Assembly: GCF_040939305.1 (NCBI RefSeq) | Contig: NZ_CP162511.1 | Coordinates: forward strand, 124,001-188,000 | From: Herbiconiux sp. A18JL235 | GTDB taxonomy: Bacteria > Actinomycetota > Actinomycetes > Actinomycetales > Microbacteriaceae | Length of the DNA: 64,000 bases | Direction of reading: 5' to 3' | Shown here: piece after piece, positions 18,185 through 26,719 of the stretch | Numbering within the stretch: the stretch's first letter is position 1 | Layout of the letters: the number at the start of each line of letters is the position of its first letter | Made by a program: the position numbers and the translations under genes | Notes under the pieces: generated by a model | Seen by the model: only the letters and a program-made list of their open reading frames with translations | Database searches by the model: none | What the model was told of the DNA's origin: nothing

Positions 18185-18190
18185 TAGACT
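18185..18190 (+). promoter_or_regulatory. Predicted leaderless -10 box of pyrE
   Basis: TAGACT, 6 bases, then the GTG start at 18197. No Shine-Dalgarno. Leaderless initiation on GTG is known in actinobacteria. Confidence 0.55.
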
Positions 18191-18196
18191 GGGCCC

Positions 18197-18745
18197 GTGA
18201 GTGATGCGCGCAGCCAGTTGATCGAGTACATCAAGTCCGACGCCGTGTTCCATGGCGACTTCACGCTCACGAGCGGCAAGAAGGCCAGCTACTACGTCGA
18301 CCTGCGCAAGGTGTCGCTCGACCACCGGGTCGCGCCGCTCATCGGCCAGGTCATGCTCGACCTCATCGCCGGCATCCACGACGTGCACGCCGTGGGCGGA
18401 CTCACCATGGGCGCCGACCCCATCGCCTCCGCCGTGCTGCACCAGGGCGCCGCGCGCGGGCTCGCCTACGACGCCTTCGTGGTGCGCAAGGAGCCGAAAG
18501 ACCACGGCCGCGGCCGGCAGGTCGAGGGCCCGGATGTCGCGGGCAAGCGCGTCGTGGTGCTCGAAGACACCTCGACCACGGGTGGCTCGCCGCTCGCCGC
18601 CATCGCCGCCCTCGAGAAGGCCGGGGCGATCGTGGTGGGTGTGGCCGTGGTGGTCGACCGCGCGACCGGTGCCGGTGAACGCATCGAGGAGGCCGGCTAC
18701 CCCTACCACTACGCCATCGGCCTGGGAGACCTCGGGCTCGAGTAA
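18197..18745 (+). CDS. pyrE: Orotate phosphoribosyltransferase
   Basis: A 182-residue type I phosphoribosyltransferase that joins orotate and PRPP to make OMP in pyrimidine synthesis. The PRPP loop is VVVLEDTSTTGGSPL (about residues 117-131); the early FTLTSGKKASYYVDLRK is the family's orotate-side block. Start codon GTG follows a leaderless-type promoter. It is followed after 2 bases by a membrane protein gene, so the two are probably co-transcribed. No other pyrimidine gene is in the window, as is normal when pyrE stands apart from the main pyr operon. Confidence 0.95.
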   Translation: MSDARSQLIEYIKSDAVFHGDFTLTSGKKASYYVDLRKVSLDHRVAPLIGQVMLDLIAGIHDVHAVGGLTMGADPIASAVLHQGAARGLAYDAFVVRKEPKDHGRGRQVEGPDVAGKRVVVLEDTSTTGGSPLAAIAALEKAGAIVVGVAVVVDRATGAGERIEEAGYPYHYAIGLGDLGLE

Positions 18746-18747
18746 CG

Positions 18748-19551
18748 ATGTCGAGCCCCCGCGAAACGTCGTCGAGCCCCGGTGATCCGGGGCGTCGCGG
18801 AGCGCCGGGGGGCGCGCCCGCGCACGGCGACCCCGCCTCTGTGGGGCGGCACCGCTCGTCGAGGGGCCTCGATGGCCGGGCGGCGACCCGGGTGATCGTG
18901 GCGGGCTCCTTCGTGCTCGCCGCCGCGCTCGTGGTCGCCCTGTTCTTCGCGGGGCGTGCGGCCGGAACGAGCTGGGCGGGCGGCGGCGACGACGGCGGCG
19001 AAGCGGATGCGGTGGCCACCCCGGTGGAGACCGCAGCGACCCCGGGGCCGACGCCCGCGCAGTCGCCCCTCCCCACGCAGAACCCGACGGGCGACCCGGC
19101 CGCCGGCTCGTCAGGCGCCACGCTCGACCTCGCCGCACCCGCACCCTCCACCCAGGCCGCCGCGGGGGTTCAGCCGTGGCGCTCCCTCGCCGGTGGCGAG
19201 TGCCTCTCCTCCTTCAGCTCCCCGTGGGCGGAGGAGTTCACGGTCGTCGACTGCGGCGGTGAGCACACAGCGCAGCTGGTGGCCACCGGCTTGCTCGACG
19301 GCGACGCCGCGGCCACGTACCCGGGCGAGGTCGAGCTCGCCACACGGATGAACCTGCTCTGCACCGCCCCGTCGGTGCTCGATCCGGCTGCAGCCGCCGC
19401 CGTGCCCGATCTGCGCTGGCAAGCGGCGTTCCCGGCCGACGAGGCGCAGTGGGCGGCCGGCGACAGGCGCTGGTTCTGCTTCTTCAGCGCCGAGAGCGGG
19501 GCGCCGCTCGCCGGTTCGCTCGCCGTCGCCCCGGCGCCGCCGGCCACCTAG
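18748..19551 (+). CDS. Single-pass membrane protein with septum-formation-family domain
   Basis: A 267-residue protein with a Pro/Gly/Ser-rich cytosolic N-terminus (about 50 residues), one transmembrane helix (VIVAGSFVLAAALVVALFFAG, about 51-71), a Thr/Pro/Ala-rich linker to about 140, and a C-terminal extracytoplasmic domain with paired cysteines (GECLSS, VVDCGGEHTAQLV, LLCTAP, WFCFFSA). The Cys/His spacing matches the actinobacterial septum-formation (Septum_form) domain found in many secreted or membrane proteins; involvement in division is only an inherited name. It begins 2 bases after pyrE. Confidence 0.75.
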   Translation: MSSPRETSSSPGDPGRRGAPGGAPAHGDPASVGRHRSSRGLDGRAATRVIVAGSFVLAAALVVALFFAGRAAGTSWAGGGDDGGEADAVATPVETAATPGPTPAQSPLPTQNPTGDPAAGSSGATLDLAAPAPSTQAAAGVQPWRSLAGGECLSSFSSPWAEEFTVVDCGGEHTAQLVATGLLDGDAAATYPGEVELATRMNLLCTAPSVLDPAAAAAVPDLRWQAAFPADEAQWAAGDRRWFCFFSAESGAPLAGSLAVAPAPPAT

Positions 19552-19607
19552 CCGCGCCGCGCCCCGTGCCCGCCCGGTGCCCGCGTGCGCGCCCCATGCG
19601 AGCGCCA

Positions 19608-20732
19608 TCACCGCGCCAGCTCGAGCGCGCGCCGCACGCCCCAGAGGTAGTCGTCGGGCCGCTCCCAGGCGGCGAAGTGCCCGCCCTGCTCGAAGGTGCG
19701 CCAGTCGGCGATCGCGAAGAACCGCTCGGCGAAGCGACGCGGGGCGTTCACGAGATCGCGGGGGAAGACCGTGAACACCGTGGGCGCCTCGACCCGCGGC
19801 CAGCTCTGCGGGTCGTCGGCAGAGTACGGTGCGAACGAGGTGCCGATGCACCCGGAGAACCAGTAGGCGCTCACCCAGGTGAGGGCCTCGTCGAGGGTGA
19901 AGGCGTTCTCGAGCTCGCCGTCGGAGTCCGTCCAGCGCACGAGCTTCTCCACGATCCACGCCGCGAGCCCGGCGGGGGAGTCGCCGAGCCCGACGCCCAG
20001 GGTGAGGGGCCGGGTCGACTGCTCGTGCGAGTACGCCCCCTCCGCCGCCTGCCAGCGCATCCCGTAGTCGACGTAGGCCCGTTCCTCCTCGTCGAGGTCG
20101 CCGGGCACGCCGTTCAGGAAGTGCTGCTGCGACACGTCGGTCAGGTGGAGGGCCGCGACAGCATCCGGATGCCTCGCCGCGAGCGCCTCGCCCACGTTGC
20201 AGCCGACATCGCCCGCGGAGATCACATACCGTTCGAAGCCGAACTCGGCCATGGCCGCGGCGATGGCATCGGCCGCGCCGGTGGGCGGGAGCGCCTCGCC
20301 GTCGGTGGGCGCGGCGAACGGGTAGCCGGGTATCGCCGGAGCGACCACGGTGACGTCGGAGAGCTCGGGGAGGATGCGCTCGAACCGCAGCACGGAGTCG
20401 GGCCAGCCGTGCAGCAGCAGCACGACCGGGGCGCCGGGCACCTCGGCGACGATCGCCCGCACGGGTACGGCGGCCTCCGTCGTCGCGCGCCACGGCAGCG
20501 CGGCGAGGCGCTCCTCCTCGGCGCGCCAGTCGAAGCCGTCCCGCCAGCGTTCCACGAGTCTCGCGACCAGCTCCGGGCTCACCCCGAGGTCGGCGCCGTC
20601 GAACGCACTTCCGCGAACCGTCGGCACCTGCCGGAAGCGTTGCAGCCGCTGCCGCAGGTCGTCGATCGCCTCGTCGCTCACGCGGGGGAACGGAGCGATC
20701 GGCGAGGTGGTGGCGTCGTATGGCGTCGTCAT
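19608..20732 (-). CDS. Epoxide hydrolase family protein (alpha/beta hydrolase with EHN domain)
   Basis: A 374-residue cytosolic hydrolase. The N-terminal region (to about residue 100) matches the EHN domain of juvenile-hormone/microsomal-type epoxide hydrolases. Catalytic features are the oxyanion-hole motif HGWPDS (about residue 113), the nucleophile Asp in SAGDVGCNVG (about 174), and the base His in GGHFAAWERPD (about 353). This supports opening of an epoxide to a diol; the natural substrate is unknown. The start at 20732 is supported by a Shine-Dalgarno (GAGGAG). It stands alone, divergent from the DUF2207 gene. Confidence 0.9.
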   Translation of the reverse strand: MTTPYDATTSPIAPFPRVSDEAIDDLRQRLQRFRQVPTVRGSAFDGADLGVSPELVARLVERWRDGFDWRAEEERLAALPWRATTEAAVPVRAIVAEVPGAPVVLLLHGWPDSVLRFERILPELSDVTVVAPAIPGYPFAAPTDGEALPPTGAADAIAAAMAEFGFERYVISAGDVGCNVGEALAARHPDAVAALHLTDVSQQHFLNGVPGDLDEEERAYVDYGMRWQAAEGAYSHEQSTRPLTLGVGLGDSPAGLAAWIVEKLVRWTDSDGELENAFTLDEALTWVSAYWFSGCIGTSFAPYSADDPQSWPRVEAPTVFTVFPRDLVNAPRRFAERFFAIADWRTFEQGGHFAAWERPDDYLWGVRRALELAR

Positions 20733-20889
20733 GGAGACTCCTCTCAGGCGGGCGGCGCAGGCCGGCCTCGCGTCGGTGGACTCATCCCATCGTGCGCCCT
20801 GAGGTGGTCTGCGCACCTAGGTCATCCGACCTATCTTCGACGATTCCGCAGGAGGGTGAGCATTCCTCCGGAACGTCAGGGGTGGTGAC

Positions 20890-20895
20890 TAGAGT
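20890..20895 (+). promoter_or_regulatory. Predicted leaderless -10 box of the DUF2207 gene
   Basis: TAGAGT, 6 bases, then ATG at 20902. The GTG at 20896 is in frame but would lie directly on the -10 box, so 20902 is preferred. Confidence 0.55.
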
Positions 20896-20901
20896 GTGAG
20901 C

Positions 20902-22797
20902 ATGGTCGCTCACCTGCCCGTTCGTGCTTCAGCCCGTCGTCGCGCAGCGAGGAGCGTGGGGCGACGGATGCTGGCGGTGCTCGCCGCCGTCGGCCTCGCC
21001 GCGGGGGTGGCTGCGGCCGGGGCTCCGGCGGCTTCGGCGACCGCGCTCGCGCCGGCGGGTGCGCCGCTGCGCGGGGTGAACGACTTCTCGTTCTCGTCGT
21101 TCGACGGGCGGTACGAGCTCGGCATCGACGACGAGGGCCACTCCACGCTCCGCACCACCGAGACCTTCGTCGCCGAGTTCCCCGACATCGATCAGAACCA
21201 CGGCATCCAGCGGGCGATCCCGCTCGACTACCAGGGGCATCCGACCGATCTCACGCTGGTCTCGGTCACCGACGCCGACGGCACCCCGCGCGACTACGAG
21301 AGCGAGACCGAAGACGGCAATCTCGTCGTCACCATTGCCGCCGACGACTTCGTGCACGGCGAGCAGAGTTACGTGCTCACCTACACGCAGCGCGACGTCA
21401 CCGGGTACTTCGAGAACACCGACGACGACGAGTTCTACTGGGACACGAACGGCACACTCTGGCGGCAGCCGTTCGCCGAGCACCGCACCACGACGGTGGT
21501 GGCACCCGAGCTCGTTCCGGCCCTGACGGGAGACACCGGGTGCTTCGTCGGAGCCCAGGGAGACGGCACCGCGTGCACCATCGACCGCAAGGATGACGGC
21601 GGAGCGGCGGTGTTCACCACCGCTGTCAGCGAGCTCGGCCCCGGCGAGAACGTCACCGTGGGCATCGCCTTCACGGCGGGCACGTTCACACCGCGCGACA
21701 TGTCGTACCTCTCGAGCGGGTGGAGCTGGGCGCAGCTGGTCGCCCTCGTGCTGTCGCTTCTCCTCATCGTGCTCGCCGTCGTCTACCGGGTCACCCGTCT
21801 GCGAGACGCACCCGGCCGGCCCACGATCATCCCCGAGTACACCCCGCCGCCCGGGGTCGACATCTTCCTCGCCTCGTTGGTGATGAAGAAGACCGCCCGT
21901 GCGACGGCGGCGTCGTTCGTCGACCTCGCGGTGCGCCACAACATCCAGATCGTCGAGCAGGAGGGCGGCCTGGTGTTCAAGAAGCCCGTGTACTGGCTGC
22001 ACCTGCTCACGCCGCAGGGATTGAACGCGGCCGAGCTCGAGTTCGCCCGCATCGTCTTCGGTGACGACCTCGCTCCCGACGCGTGGAAGGAGCTGAAGAA
22101 GAACGACACGCCCCTGGCGAAGGCGCTCTACAAGCTCACCCAGGCGACGCGAAAGCGCGCGATCTCGGAGGGCTACTTCAAGAAGGGTGTGTCGGGGCGG
22201 TCGTCGCTGCTGCTGCTCGCGTCGCTCGCGCTCGCCGCGGTGGGGCTCGTCTGCGGCATCCAATCGGCCGACCTGGGCCTCGGCGGCGGGCTGCCCGTCC
22301 TGTTCGTGTTCGCGGCGGTCGTGTCGGTGCCCGTCGTGATCGCCATCTCGTTCCGGGCGCCGCTCACCGCCAAGGGGGCTGAGCTGCGCGACTACATCAA
22401 GGGCATCCGCATGTACATCGAATGGGCGGAGGAGGAGCGGTACCGCGTTCTGCAGAGCCCCGAGGGGGCGCTGCGCACCGGCGTGAACGCGCCCGACTGG
22501 GGGCAGGTGGTGAAGCTCTACGAGAAGCTGCTGCCCTGGGCGGTGCTGCTCGACCTCGAGACCGAGTGGGCCAAGGTGCTCGGCACCTACTATGAGAGCC
22601 TCGGCAGCCGGCCCGACTGGTACGGCGGAGGCGACGGGGCCTTCAACGCCTACCTGTTCGCTTCCAGCATCTCGGCGATGTCGGCGAGCACCGCGTCGTC
22701 GTACTCCGGTAGCTCGGTGAGCAGTTCGAGCGGCTTCTCCGGCGGCGGGGGCTTCTCGGGCGGCGGCGGCGGGGGTGGCGGAGGTGGCGGGGTCTGA
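20902..22797 (+). CDS. DUF2207 family membrane protein
   Basis: A 631-residue protein of the DUF2207 family. It has a signal peptide or anchor (about residues 15-45), an extracytoplasmic beta-rich domain to about 270, a transmembrane helix (about 275-297), a cytosolic domain, two further helices near 435-480, another cytosolic stretch, and a C-terminal tail made almost only of Ser and then Gly (GFSGGGGFSGGGG), the hallmark of this family. Function is unknown. The gene ends in a strong hairpin that includes its stop codon. It is divergent from the epoxide hydrolase gene, with a leaderless-type promoter. Confidence 0.88.
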   Translation: MVAHLPVRASARRRAARSVGRRMLAVLAAVGLAAGVAAAGAPAASATALAPAGAPLRGVNDFSFSSFDGRYELGIDDEGHSTLRTTETFVAEFPDIDQNHGIQRAIPLDYQGHPTDLTLVSVTDADGTPRDYESETEDGNLVVTIAADDFVHGEQSYVLTYTQRDVTGYFENTDDDEFYWDTNGTLWRQPFAEHRTTTVVAPELVPALTGDTGCFVGAQGDGTACTIDRKDDGGAAVFTTAVSELGPGENVTVGIAFTAGTFTPRDMSYLSSGWSWAQLVALVLSLLLIVLAVVYRVTRLRDAPGRPTIIPEYTPPPGVDIFLASLVMKKTARATAASFVDLAVRHNIQIVEQEGGLVFKKPVYWLHLLTPQGLNAAELEFARIVFGDDLAPDAWKELKKNDTPLAKALYKLTQATRKRAISEGYFKKGVSGRSSLLLLASLALAAVGLVCGIQSADLGLGGGLPVLFVFAAVVSVPVVIAISFRAPLTAKGAELRDYIKGIRMYIEWAEEERYRVLQSPEGALRTGVNAPDWGQVVKLYEKLLPWAVLLDLETEWAKVLGTYYESLGSRPDWYGGGDGAFNAYLFASSISAMSASTASSYSGSSVSSSSGFSGGGGFSGGGGGGGGGGGV

Positions 22798-22811
22798 TCG
22801 ACCCCGCCACC
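22783..22811 (+). terminator. Hairpin overlapping the DUF2207 stop codon
   Basis: GGTGGCGGGGTC (22783-22794) pairs perfectly with GACCCCGCCACC (22800-22811) around a 5-base loop that contains the TGA. It lies between convergent genes and probably ends transcription. No T-tract follows. Confidence 0.6.
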
Positions 22812-22881
22812 CGGGTGCTGCGCCGTCCGTCTCCCTCCGTGGGTTTCCGTGCGGGTCGCGATGCGGCTCGCGGGGCGGGTC

Positions 22882-23367
22882 TCAGTACGTCGAGACCGCG
22901 GCGCCGAAGATCGCGATGCCTGCGGCGGCGATCCAGAACAGGGCGACGGCGAGCCACCCGGCCAGGGTGACGTAGCCGAGGATGAGACCGGCGAGGGTGA
23001 TGCCGCGCCCGTCTTCGCCGTTGCGGGCGATCTGGCCGAGCGCGATGTGTCCGGTGATCACCGGCACGAGACCGAAGCCGAGAACACCGAGCACCAGCGT
23101 GATGATGCCGAGGGTGTTGGTCTTGGCCGGCGCCGGAGCGGAGTACTGAGGCGCCGCCGGGCCGGTAGGCAGGGGCGGGACGGTTCCGCCGGCGTACGCG
23201 CCGCCGCCGGTGATCGGGGTCGTGGCTCCGGTGGTGCCGCCGGCGTACGTGTCGCCGCCGGTGACCGTGTCGCCGCCGGCGATGGGGGTCGTGGCTCCGG
23301 TGTCACCGGGCCTGGCTTCGTCGGTGGGCTGGATGGCGGGGTCGAGGGTGTCGGTCTGGTTCGTCAT
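22882..23367 (-). CDS. DUF4190 family two-helix membrane protein
   Basis: A 161-residue protein. The first 85 residues are a Gly/Thr/Ala/Pro-rich cytosolic region with internal repetition (GATTPIAGGDTVTGGDTYAGG and GATTPITGGGAYAGGT are variants of one unit). The rest is the DUF4190 domain: helix LGIITLVLGVLGFGLVPVITG, the short cytosolic IALGQIARNGEDGRG, and helix LAGLILGYVTLAGWLAVAL. The GIALGxI-R signature is typical. Function unknown; members are common small envelope proteins of actinobacteria. The start at 23367 (MTNQTD) is preferred over the ATG at 23385. Confidence 0.85.
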   Translation of the reverse strand: MTNQTDTLDPAIQPTDEARPGDTGATTPIAGGDTVTGGDTYAGGTTGATTPITGGGAYAGGTVPPLPTGPAAPQYSAPAPAKTNTLGIITLVLGVLGFGLVPVITGHIALGQIARNGEDGRGITLAGLILGYVTLAGWLAVALFWIAAAGIAIFGAAVSTY

Positions 23368-23525
23368 GTCTTCGACGCTACGCATCCGCCTTGCGCCGCG
23401 GATCGCACCCAGGTCTCGTCGTCGTGGTACCCCGGCATGAACCCGGGTCGTCGATCACCGCTCGCCACCGTGCCTGGGGCCCATGCGGGGCTCCCGGGGT
23501 GCGGCGGCCGAGTGGTGGCAGCCGC

Positions 23526-24812
23526 TCAGTAAGAGAACGCGTTGGCGCAGGTCTGCTCCGCCGCGGTCTGACCCTTGAGGCCGTCGATCACCTCGGGAGA
23601 GGCCTCGACGGGAGCGTCGGTGGCCGTGGGATCGCCCGTGGCGGGGTCGGTTCCGGGGTCGGTGCCCGCCTCCGTGCCGGGATCGGCCGGTGCCGTCGTC
23701 CCGTCGTCGACCACTGTCGAACCGGTGCCCGTCGACCCCTCGGCGAGGGTGAACGGCTGGTCGGCCTGCAGCTTCGCGAACAGCACGTCGGCGAGGTCTT
23801 GCACCGGCACCACTTTGTTCGGGTCGTCGGCGTCGGCGCCCGTGGGGTACTGCACGAAGACGATGTTGTTGAGGTCGACGTCTTTCATCGTCAGAGCCAG
23901 CGACACCATCGAGTCGAGGCTCGTGAGCGAGGTCGACAGCTGGATGTTCTGGGCGGCCGCCGACGCGAGACCGTACAGCTTCGAGATGTCGGTGAGCGTG
24001 TTGGCGCTCTTCAGCGTGCGCACCATCGACGAGAGGTACTGCTGCTGCGAGGCGATGCGCGAGAGGTCGCTGCCGTCGCCCACGCCGTGCCGGTTGCGGA
24101 GGAACGCGAGGGCCATCTGCCCCTCGATGACGCTGGTGCCCGCCGGCAGGTCGAGACCGGAGTCCGAATCGAAGATCGGCTCGACGAGGCACACCGGCAC
24201 GCCCCCGATGGCGTTCGTCATCTCGATCACGCCGTTGAACGAGGTGGCCGCCGCATAGTTGATGTCGAGCCCCGTGAGGCTCTCGATGGTGGTGTTCACG
24301 CAGGCCAGCCCGCCGCGGCTGAAGGCCTCGTTGAGCGGCTGCGACGACATGGCGTCGAACACCTCGCCCGTGCTCGGGTCGGTGCACTCCGGATGCGCGA
24401 TCATGAGGTCACGCGGAAAGCTCACCACGACCGCGTTCTTGTGGTCGGCGGAGACGTGCAGAAGGATGTTCACGTCGTTCAGCGTCGCGTCGCGCTCACC
24501 GAAGGTGTCGCCCTGGTTGGGGTCGTTGTCGGTGCCGATAATGAGGAAGTTGAAGCCCCCCTCGAACGCGCCCAGCACGGGCGGGGGCGGGGGCTGGTCT
24601 CCGCCGCCCGAGATGTCGACGGCGTTCGCGTTCACCTGCTGGGCGATGCCGTTGATCGCGTAGGCGGCGACGCCGCCGATGCTCACGAGCGCGACGGCAA
24701 GGGCAACGGCCACGGCCTTCACGACCAGACCGACGGGAGACGGGGTGTGCAGTCGGCCGTGGCGGGTGGGCCCGGTCTTCTGACGTCCGTGGCGCCGGCT
24801 GGTGTCGCTCAA
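23526..24812 (-). CDS. LCP (LytR-CpsA-Psr) family cell-wall glycopolymer transferase
   Basis: A 428-residue membrane-anchored protein. After a basic cytosolic N-terminus there is one transmembrane helix (VVKAVAVALAVALVSIGGVAAY, about residues 30-50) and an extracytoplasmic LCP domain with FLIIGTDND, VVVSFPRDLMI and DLSRIASQQQYLSSM, the phosphate-binding Arg/Asp motifs of the family. LCP enzymes attach polyprenyl-linked glycopolymers to peptidoglycan. The C-terminal 90 residues are Thr/Asp/Pro-rich and end in TAAEQTCANAFSY. A TTG start at 24812 is chosen because AAGGA lies 8 bases upstream; an ATG at 24908 is possible but lacks such a signal. Confidence 0.9.
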   Translation of the reverse strand: MSDTSRRHGRQKTGPTRHGRLHTPSPVGLVVKAVAVALAVALVSIGGVAAYAINGIAQQVNANAVDISGGGDQPPPPPVLGAFEGGFNFLIIGTDNDPNQGDTFGERDATLNDVNILLHVSADHKNAVVVSFPRDLMIAHPECTDPSTGEVFDAMSSQPLNEAFSRGGLACVNTTIESLTGLDINYAAATSFNGVIEMTNAIGGVPVCLVEPIFDSDSGLDLPAGTSVIEGQMALAFLRNRHGVGDGSDLSRIASQQQYLSSMVRTLKSANTLTDISKLYGLASAAAQNIQLSTSLTSLDSMVSLALTMKDVDLNNIVFVQYPTGADADDPNKVVPVQDLADVLFAKLQADQPFTLAEGSTGTGSTVVDDGTTAPADPGTEAGTDPGTDPATGDPTATDAPVEASPEVIDGLKGQTAAEQTCANAFSY

Positions 24813-24958
24813 ATGCGTGTCCTTCGAGTGGATGCGGGGAGAAGACGGCGCGTGCGTTTCCGTCCGAGCGTCGATAGTAGCCGACGAGGCTCGCCGCCGG
24901 CCGGGCACTTTCTCAGGGTTGACCGGGCATTTGCCGTCGCGCGTGATTCAATTGCGGC

Positions 24959-25471
24959 ATGGAGCTCGAGGCAGTCGACGTGATCGATCGCAAGATCATC
25001 GACCAGCTGCGGCTCGACGGCCGCCGCTCCTTCGGCCAGATCGCGCGCTACGTCGGACTCTCCGAGGGGAGTGTGCGCCAGCGGTACCACCGCCTGCTCT
25101 CGCTGGGGGTGGTGCAGGTGGTCGGCATGCCGAACAGCCCCAAGATGGGCTACGTCGAGGCCCACCTCTCCATCCGCGTGCGCGGTGCCACGGTGGAGAC
25201 TGTGGCGCGGGCGCTCGCCGCGCTGCCCGAGGTGAAGTACGTGGCCGCGTGCATCGGCTCCTACGACCTCAGCGCCGATGTGCGGTGCGACGACCAGGCG
25301 CAGATGAACGCCTTCCTCACCGACACCGTGCGCTCCATCACCGGCGTCGACCACCTGGAGACCGCCGCGGTGCTGGAGGTCATCAAGGACGAGTACGTGT
25401 GGTCGGGCTTCCGCGAGCCGATCGGGCGGCCGACCCGCCCGCATCCGGCGACCGGCGCGCTGCCCCGTTGA
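24959..25471 (+). CDS. Lrp/AsnC family transcriptional regulator
   Basis: A 170-residue regulator with an N-terminal winged helix-turn-helix (RSFGQIARYVGLSEGSVRQRYHRL, about residues 22-45) and a C-terminal RAM ligand domain with the strand-loop YVAACIGSYDLSADVRCDD. It lacks further identifying features. It lies tail to tail with another Lrp-type gene 8 bases away, which ends the catabolic operon; it may sense an amino acid-like compound linked to that pathway. The sequence TTCAAT lies 6 bases before the ATG, a weak version of the leaderless layout seen elsewhere. Confidence 0.9.
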   Translation: MELEAVDVIDRKIIDQLRLDGRRSFGQIARYVGLSEGSVRQRYHRLLSLGVVQVVGMPNSPKMGYVEAHLSIRVRGATVETVARALAALPEVKYVAACIGSYDLSADVRCDDQAQMNAFLTDTVRSITGVDHLETAAVLEVIKDEYVWSGFREPIGRPTRPHPATGALPR

Positions 25472-25479
25472 GCCGCTGA

Positions 25480-25977
25480 CTATCCGGCGGGCGCGGCCCC
25501 GAGCGAGCCTCCCATGGCCCTCTCACCCGACTGGTCGCGCAATCCGTTCCACGAGTAGTCCTTGTAGAGCCGCGTGAGCACGAACTGGTCGATCGTCACC
25601 ACGCCCGGCGTGCGGCGGATGTCGTCGAGCAGGTCGGCGAGCTGCCCCAGGTCGCGCGGTGTCGCCTCGAGGTAGATGTCGTGAGCGCCCGAGGTGAGCG
25701 CGACGTGACCGATGGTCGGCAGGCCGGTGAGCGACTTGGCGACGTTGCGCGGGCTCAGCCCGTGCACGGTGAGCAGCAGCCGCACCGACTGATGCCCGAG
25801 GGTGAGCGGGTTGCAGAGGGCGACGATGCGCAGCGTGCCGTTCGAGGTGAGTCGCTGGATGCGCGCCCGCACGGTGGCCTCCGAGACACCGACGGTGGCG
25901 GCGATGTCGGTGAAGGCGCGCCGACCGTCCTCGCCGAGCAGCTCGACGAGGCGACGATCGAGGTCGTCTGCAGCCAT
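25480..25977 (-). CDS. Lrp/AsnC family transcriptional regulator (operon-encoded)
   Basis: A 165-residue Lrp-type regulator: helix-turn-helix RAFTDIAATVGVSEATVRARIQRL (about residues 19-42) and a RAM domain with HVALTSGAHDIYLEATPRD. It begins only 4 bases after the BKACE gene on the same strand and is therefore the last gene of the polyamine-type transporter/amidase/RraA/BKACE operon; it most likely controls that operon in response to its substrate or a pathway product. It differs clearly in sequence from the convergent Lrp gene at 24959-25471. Confidence 0.9.
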   Translation of the reverse strand: MAADDLDRRLVELLGEDGRRAFTDIAATVGVSEATVRARIQRLTSNGTLRIVALCNPLTLGHQSVRLLLTVHGLSPRNVAKSLTGLPTIGHVALTSGAHDIYLEATPRDLGQLADLLDDIRRTPGVVTIDQFVLTRLYKDYSWNGLRDQSGERAMGGSLGAAPAG

Positions 25978-25981
25978 TCCC

Positions 25982-26719
25982 CTATTCTCGCGCGGCGCTC
26001 GCCTCGATCGCGAGCGCCAGCTCGACCATCGCCACGGTGTCGGGGGCCACGGACCCGTCGTCGAGCACGAGCATGTCTTCGAAGCCCACGCGCACCTCGG
26101 CGCCGTCGGCGACCGCCGCTCGCACCACGGGCCAGGCAGTCGCGTCGTAGCCGTGGTACAGCAGGGGGGCGGTCACGCCGCCGGAACGCAGGGCAGCCGC
26201 GATGGCGCGTGCGTGAGCCACGGCGTCGTCGGGTTCCTCGTCTTCGGGTTCGATGAGCACGCGCACGTTCTGGTGCAGCGTCGGCGACGCGAGCAGGGCG
26301 GGCACCTCGTCGAGGTGCCACACCGCGCTCTCCAGCACCATGCCGCGCTCGATCACGAGCGAGGCGGCCTCGGCGGCTCCCTCCTCCGAGAAGGCGACGG
26401 AAGCGAAGTCGGGAAGCGCGTCGGCCGGCCAGGCGGCCAAGTGGCGCATCCGCTCCTCGTGGCCCGAGCAGGTCCAGAGCCCGGTCGTGGTGCCGATGAC
26501 CACCGAGGGGTCGACCGACTTGACGGCGCGCACCATCGCGGCCACCGCATCCGGGGCGATGGTCTGCCCGCCGTCTGCGGTGCGCACGTGCGCGTGCACG
26601 ACGTCGGCGCCGGCGGCGACCGCCGCTCGGGCGGCCTCGGCGATCTCCTCGTTCGTGAGGGGGACGGCCGGATGCTCGTCGCGGGTGCGGCCTCCGTTGA
26701 TCGCTGCCTTGACGAGCAT
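25982..26719 (-). CDS. BKACE-type beta-keto acid cleavage enzyme (3-keto-5-aminohexanoate cleavage family, DUF849)
   Basis: A 245-residue TIM-barrel enzyme of the BKACE family, zinc enzymes that condense a beta-keto acid with acetyl-CoA and split it into a CoA thioester and acetoacetate. The N-terminus LVKAAINGGRTRDEHPAVPLT and the zinc ligand motif VVHAHVR (HxH, about residues 41-43) are clear; GFEDMLVLDDG near the end carries the conserved Glu. It is shorter than characterised members (about 275-310 residues), a form common in actinobacteria. It overlaps the RraA-like gene by one base (TGATG). The keto acid is unknown; the polyamine-type importer suggests an amino-containing substrate. Confidence 0.88.
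   Translation of the reverse strand: MLVKAAINGGRTRDEHPAVPLTNEEIAEAARAAVAAGADVVHAHVRTADGGQTIAPDAVAAMVRAVKSVDPSVVIGTTTGLWTCSGHEERMRHLAAWPADALPDFASVAFSEEGAAEAASLVIERGMVLESAVWHLDEVPALLASPTLHQNVRVLIEPEDEEPDDAVAHARAIAAALRSGGVTAPLLYHGYDATAWPVVRAAVADGAEVRVGFEDMLVLDDGSVAPDTVAMVELALAIEASAARE

Noticed and set aside
23368..23525. A riboswitch or leader in the gap after the LCP gene
   Set aside because: It lies at the 3' ends of one gene and upstream of none on the plus strand; small GC hairpins there are not distinctive.
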